Shown here piece by piece: positions 60,176 to 64,000 of a DNA stretch of 64,000 bases (its first letter is position 1; every line of letters starts with the position of its first letter). This DNA comes from Streptomyces smaragdinus (lineage in GTDB: Bacteria > Actinomycetota > Actinomycetes > Streptomycetales > Streptomycetaceae). The notes under the pieces are model-generated. The model worked only from the letters and a program-made list of their open reading frames with translations. It was not told where the DNA came from and searched no databases. The translations under genes and the position numbers were made by a program. The DNA lies in assembly GCF_009604385.1 (NCBI RefSeq), contig NZ_WEGJ01000012.1:100104-164103 (forward strand), in the 5' to 3' direction.

Positions 60176-63100
60176 GTGGGCATCGGGGATTTCATACCGG
60201 ACTCGATCGAAGACGCGGTCGAGGACGGTACGGAGTGGGTGGGGGACCGCTTCGAGGACGCCGGGGACTGGACGGCGGACCGGCTGGACGACGCCGGCTG
60301 GCAGTCGGGGGCCGACTGGGTACGGGAGAACTCCCGCTCGCTGGCCAACCGGATGGGCTCCCAGGTCGACGAGATGCAGCTGGGGGAGACGGAGGACAAG
60401 ACCAAGCTGGTCCACGGTAGCGCGGACCAGCTGCGTTCGACGGCGGACAGTCTGCGCAAGCTGGCGGAGTCGTTCACGTCGGTGGGCAATGGGCTCAAGG
60501 GCGTCGACCCCTCGCAGCTCAAGGGCGGGATGGCGGACGCGTTCCGGCTGGAGTTCCATGTGGAGCCGCCGAAGTGGTTCAAGGCGTCGGACGCGTTCGG
60601 CAGGGCGGCGGGGGCGCTGGACCGGTTCGCGGGGACGGTGGGGTGGGCGCAGGGGCAGGCGCAGGCGGCGATCGACAAGTTCGAGGAGGGGATGCGGGGG
60701 TCGGAGGCGTACGAGAAGAGGGTCGGCTCGTACAACGATGCGGTCGATGCCTACAACGCCCGCCCCGCGGAGTCCCGTGACCCTTCCTCGCTGCCGCCGA
60801 AGCCGGGGCCGGTGAATCCGGGGATCGCGCTGATGAACGAGGCGCAGGAGCTGTTGGGCGAGGCGCGGCGGCAGCGGGACGCGGCGGCGGAGGCCGCGGC
60901 GGGGGCGATACGGGCGGCGCGGGACGCGGCGCCGCCGAAGCCGTCGTACGAGGAGCAGGTCAAGGACGGCCTGATGGAGCTCCCGGTGATGTACTCGCAC
61001 TATTCGTTCGGCGCGGTGAAGGGCGTGGCGGGGATCCTCTCGTTCGCGCGGGCGATGAATCCGGTGGACCCGTACAACATCACCCATCCCGCCGAGTACG
61101 TCACGAACCTGAACAGCACGGTGGCGGGCCTGGTCCAGGTGGTCAACGACCCGTGGGGCGCGGGCCGTCAGATGGTCACGGACTTCATGAAGGATCCCGC
61201 GGAGGGGCTGGGCCGGCTGGCCCCGGACGTCGCGCTGACGGTGGCGACGGGCGGCGGCGGCGCGGCGGCCCGGGCCACGCGTCTGGCCCGCGAGGCGGCG
61301 GACGCGGCGCAGGACGCCAACCGGGCGCGGCGTCTGGTGGACGAGGAGCCCGGCGGGCACAACCGCCCCGACCGCGAGCGCACGACGACCGGGACGGACC
61401 CGGTGGATCTGGCGACGGGGCGGATGTTCCTGCCGCAGACGGATGTGGTGCTGGCGGGGCTGCTGCCGCTGGCGTTCACGCGGCGGGTGGAGTCGGGGTA
61501 CACGCTGGGGCGGTTCTTCGGGCCGTCGTGGTCGTCGACGGTGGACGAGCGGCTGCTGGTCGATGCGGACGGGGTCGTTCATGTGACGCCGGACGGGCTG
61601 TTGCTGACGTATCCGCATCCGGTGCCGGGGGTTGCGACGGCCTCGTCGTCGGGGACGTCGCGGACGTCGCTGGAGCGGCTGGAGTCGGGGGACTATCGGC
61701 TCACCGATCACGACGCGGGGCTGGTACGTCACTTCCCGGCCGCTGCGGGGACGGAGCCGGGGGAGGACGGCACGGCGTGGCTGGCGGAGACGGAGGACCG
61801 CAACGGTCACCGGATCACGATCGACCGTGGGGCGGACGGGACTCCGGTGGGGGTGGTGCATTCGGCCGGGTATGTGTTGCGGCTGACGACTGCCGAGGGC
61901 CGGGTCACGGCCGTTGACCTGGGGGAACACCCGGTGATGCGGTACGGCTACACGGCCGGGAACCTGACCTCGGTCACAAAACCGTCGGGCGCCACGACGA
62001 CGTTCGTCTACGACACGGACCGCCGGGTGACGGCGTGGATCGACTCCAACGACCGCCGCTACGACTACGCCTACGACACCGACCACCGCGTGGTGGCCGA
62101 AGGCGGCGAGGCGGGCCACTTCCAGCTCACCCTGGCCTACGGCACCCCCGACCCGTCAACAGGCCACCGCACCACCGCCCTGACCACGGCGGCCGGCCAC
62201 ACCACCCGCCACCTGATCGACGCCAACAGCCGCATCCTGCGCACGACCGACCCCCTCGGCCACACCACGACGTTCACCCACGACACCCGAGGCCGCCCCC
62301 TCACCCACACCGACGCCCTGGGCCACACCACGTCCTTCACGTACGACGAGGACGGCCACCTCACCACGGTCACGCGCCCCGACGGCACCACCCTGACGAC
62401 CACGTACAACGCCCAGGGTCTCCCGCTCGAGCTGACGGCCCCCGACGGCGCCCGCTACCGCCAGGAGTACGACGCCCAGGGCAACCTGACGAGCCAGACG
62501 GACCCGGCGGGCCACACCACCACATTCACCTACACCGCCCAGGGCCACCTGGCATCGACCACGGACCCCACGGGCGCGGTAACGACCCTGCGCTGCGACC
62601 CCTCCGGCCTTCCGACGGAGGTCACCACCCCCACCGGCGCCATAACCCGCACCACCCGCGACGCCTTCGGCCGCCTCACGGAACTCACGGCCCCCGACGG
62701 CGCCGTGTCCCGCCTGACCTGGACCCCCGACGGCGACCTGTCCCACCGCACCGCACCGGACGGCACGACGGAGACCTGGACGTACGACGGCGAGGGCAAC
62801 TGCACGGCGCACACCGACGAGGCAGGCCAGACAACCCGCTTCGAATACGGCCACTTCGACCAGCTCACAGCCCGCACCGACCCCAACGGCGCCCGCCACA
62901 CCTTCGACCACGACGCGGAACTCCGCCTCACCCAGGTCACCAACCCCCAGGGCCTCACCTGGTCCTACACCCACGACGCGGCCGGCCGCCTCACCTCGGA
63001 GACAGACTTCGACGACCGCACGATCACCTACACCCTGGACCCCATCGGCCGCCTGACCACCCGCACCACACCCCTGGGCGAACTGATCCACCACGAGTAC

Positions 63101-63895
63101 GACGCCCTGAGCCGCCTGACCCGCAAGGACGCCGCAGGCTCTGTCACCACATACGCGTACGACCCGACCGGCCGCCTCCTCCAGGCGACGAACCCCACCG
63201 GCGACCTGATCCGCCAGTACGACCGCCGAGGCCTCCTCAAAACGGAACTGTTCAACGGCCGCGCGACCACGTACCAATACGACCCGTCCGGCCGCCGCAC
63301 CCGCCGCACAACCCCCACCGGCCACACCACGACATACGCCTACGACGCCTCCGGCCGCCCCACCACCCTCACCTCGGGCGACCACGAAATCCACTTCACC
63401 CGAGACGCCACAGGCCGCGAACTGGCACGCCACTACGACGACACCCTGACCCAACACCTCACCTGGGACCCCGCAGGCCGCCTCACGACCCAACACCTCA
63501 CGTCCCAGGGCAACACCCTCAACCACCGCGCCTACACCTACCGCGCGGACGGCTACCTCACAGCGATCGACGACGCCCTACGCGGCCCCCAACGCTTCAC
63601 CCTGGACCCAACAGGCCGAGTCACGTCGATCACGGCCCAAAACTGGTCCGAGTCCTACGCCTACGACGAGGCGGGCAACCAAACCACAGCCACCTGGACG
63701 GGCCACCAAACAGACCCAACCACCCAGGGCCCCCGCACCTACACGGCCACGCGCCTCGACCGCGCAGGAGCCAACCGCTACACGCACGACCAGGCCGGCC
63801 GTCTGACAACCCGCACCAAAACCCGCCTGTCCCGAAAACCGGACACCTGGCACTACACCTACAACGCGGACAGTGAACCGTTCCGGGTTCGGTAG
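60176..63895 (+). pseudogene. RHS/YD-repeat protein gene interrupted by an IS3-family element
   Basis: An open frame of 1239 codons; the last ~7 come from the inserted IS. The N-terminal ~390 residues are helical (MGIGDFIPDSIEDAVEDGTE, then WXG-like TADSLRKLAESFTSVGNGL), like type VII secretion leaders. DUF6531 starts near residue 405 (DPVDLATGRMFLPQTDVVL). From ~580 on there are more than twenty RHS/YD repeats (for example RLTYDAL-like YDALSRLTRKD, YDASGRPTTLT). The usual C-terminal core and variable toxin tip are missing because the frame breaks at 63874. GTG 60176 start. Base composition flips from G-rich to C-rich sense strand near 62030. The protein would belong to the polymorphic toxin/wall-associated class if intact. 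Confidence 0.85.
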
Positions 63896-64000
63896 AGAGC
63901 TCAGTTGGTGGTTGTGACCTGCGGTTTCGTGGCTGTCAGGTAGTAGGTGTTCTCGTACTCGACGGGCGGGACGTGGCCTATCTCACCGTGCAGGCGTCGG
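63874..64000 (-). mobile_element. IS3-family insertion sequence, one end (runs off window)
   Basis: The sequence changes abruptly at TGAACCGTTCCGGGTTCGG (63874-63892), a typical IS3-family terminal repeat starting TGA. Behind it, on the minus strand, is the C-terminus of a transposase. The other end, and the target duplication, lie outside the window. Confidence 0.85.
63901..64000 (-). CDS. IS3-family transposase, C-terminal end (partial)
   Basis: The frame ends at TGA (63901-63903) and the last ~33 residues read RRLHGEIGHVPPVEYENTYY followed by LTATKPQVTTTN. The LHGE-G-PP-E-E-YY pattern is the conserved tail of IS3 orfB (DDE integrase) proteins. The rest lies beyond the right edge. Confidence 0.88.
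   Translation of the reverse strand, partial: RRLHGEIGHVPPVEYENTYYLTATKPQVTTTN

Noticed and set aside
62100..63870. CRISPR-like repeat array
   Set aside because: The periodic similarity comes from degenerate RHS/YD protein repeats inside one coding frame, not identical DNA repeats with spacers.
1..64000. tRNA, rRNA genes or a secondary-metabolite cluster
   Set aside because: No tRNA-like T-loop/acceptor set or rRNA sequence was seen, and no polyketide, peptide or terpene synthase genes are present; the prenyl synthase fits menaquinone.

Overview
The window is high-GC DNA with GTG and ATG starts, strong GC bias at third codon positions and typical actinobacterial gene families. These include the futalosine menaquinone pathway, a Rex-type operator, a complete nuoA-N operon and a DUF5937 ArsR regulator. 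Gene content and order fit a Streptomyces chromosomal core region. No database search was run; all calls come from reading the sequence and the translations.

Layout. Positions 1-6.4 kb hold a partial RarD-type permease, a MazG-like protein, an RpiR regulator, a Tat-secreted barrel protein, a GNAT enzyme, a LolA-like secreted protein and a polyprenyl diphosphate synthase. fahA follows at 6.6-7.8 kb. From 7.85 to 23.73 kb, leftward, lies the complete fourteen-gene complex I operon, nuoA to nuoN. Its 770 bp upstream region carries a near-consensus Rex operator and three Crp-type boxes, and is shared with a divergent NlpC/P60 hydrolase gene. Positions 25.4-28.3 kb hold a four-gene cassette of a WXG100-like protein, a serine hydrolase, a small unknown and a small membrane protein. 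Next come a Tat-exported intradiol dioxygenase with its AraC regulator, a geranylgeranyl-reductase-like enzyme, menG, mqnC, a Ser/Thr kinase, mqnA, a cold-shock gene, two acyl-CoA ligases and a secreted lipase.

At 43.0-44.8 kb a lone large serine recombinase of lower GC sits between fadD and a DAACS-family symporter gene. The last ~58 codons of the symporter gene share the foreign composition. The symporter is preceded by a 33-residue leader peptide ending in CCR and a hairpin, which suggests cysteine-linked attenuation. Positions 46.3-53.1 kb carry DUF4229, GNAT, mqnE, an Lrp regulator, ubiX, a rhomboid protease, mqnP and a UbiD decarboxylase. Positions 53.2-58.8 kb hold small membrane or stress proteins and the System II cytochrome c maturation operon (tlpA/resA, ccdA, resB, ccsB). 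The window ends with an ArsR-type regulator and an RHS-repeat protein gene cut by an IS3-family element that runs off the right edge.

How it fits together: this is a respiratory-chain neighbourhood. It encodes the NADH dehydrogenase, most of the enzymes that make its quinone partner (prenyl chain, MqnA, MqnC, MqnE, MqnP, UbiX/UbiD, MenG, a chain reductase) and the machinery that matures c-type cytochromes. mqnB, mqnD and a separate aminofutalosine deaminase are not in the window. The accessory material (WXG/hydrolase cassette, integrase remnant, RHS/IS3 locus) lies between these core blocks.
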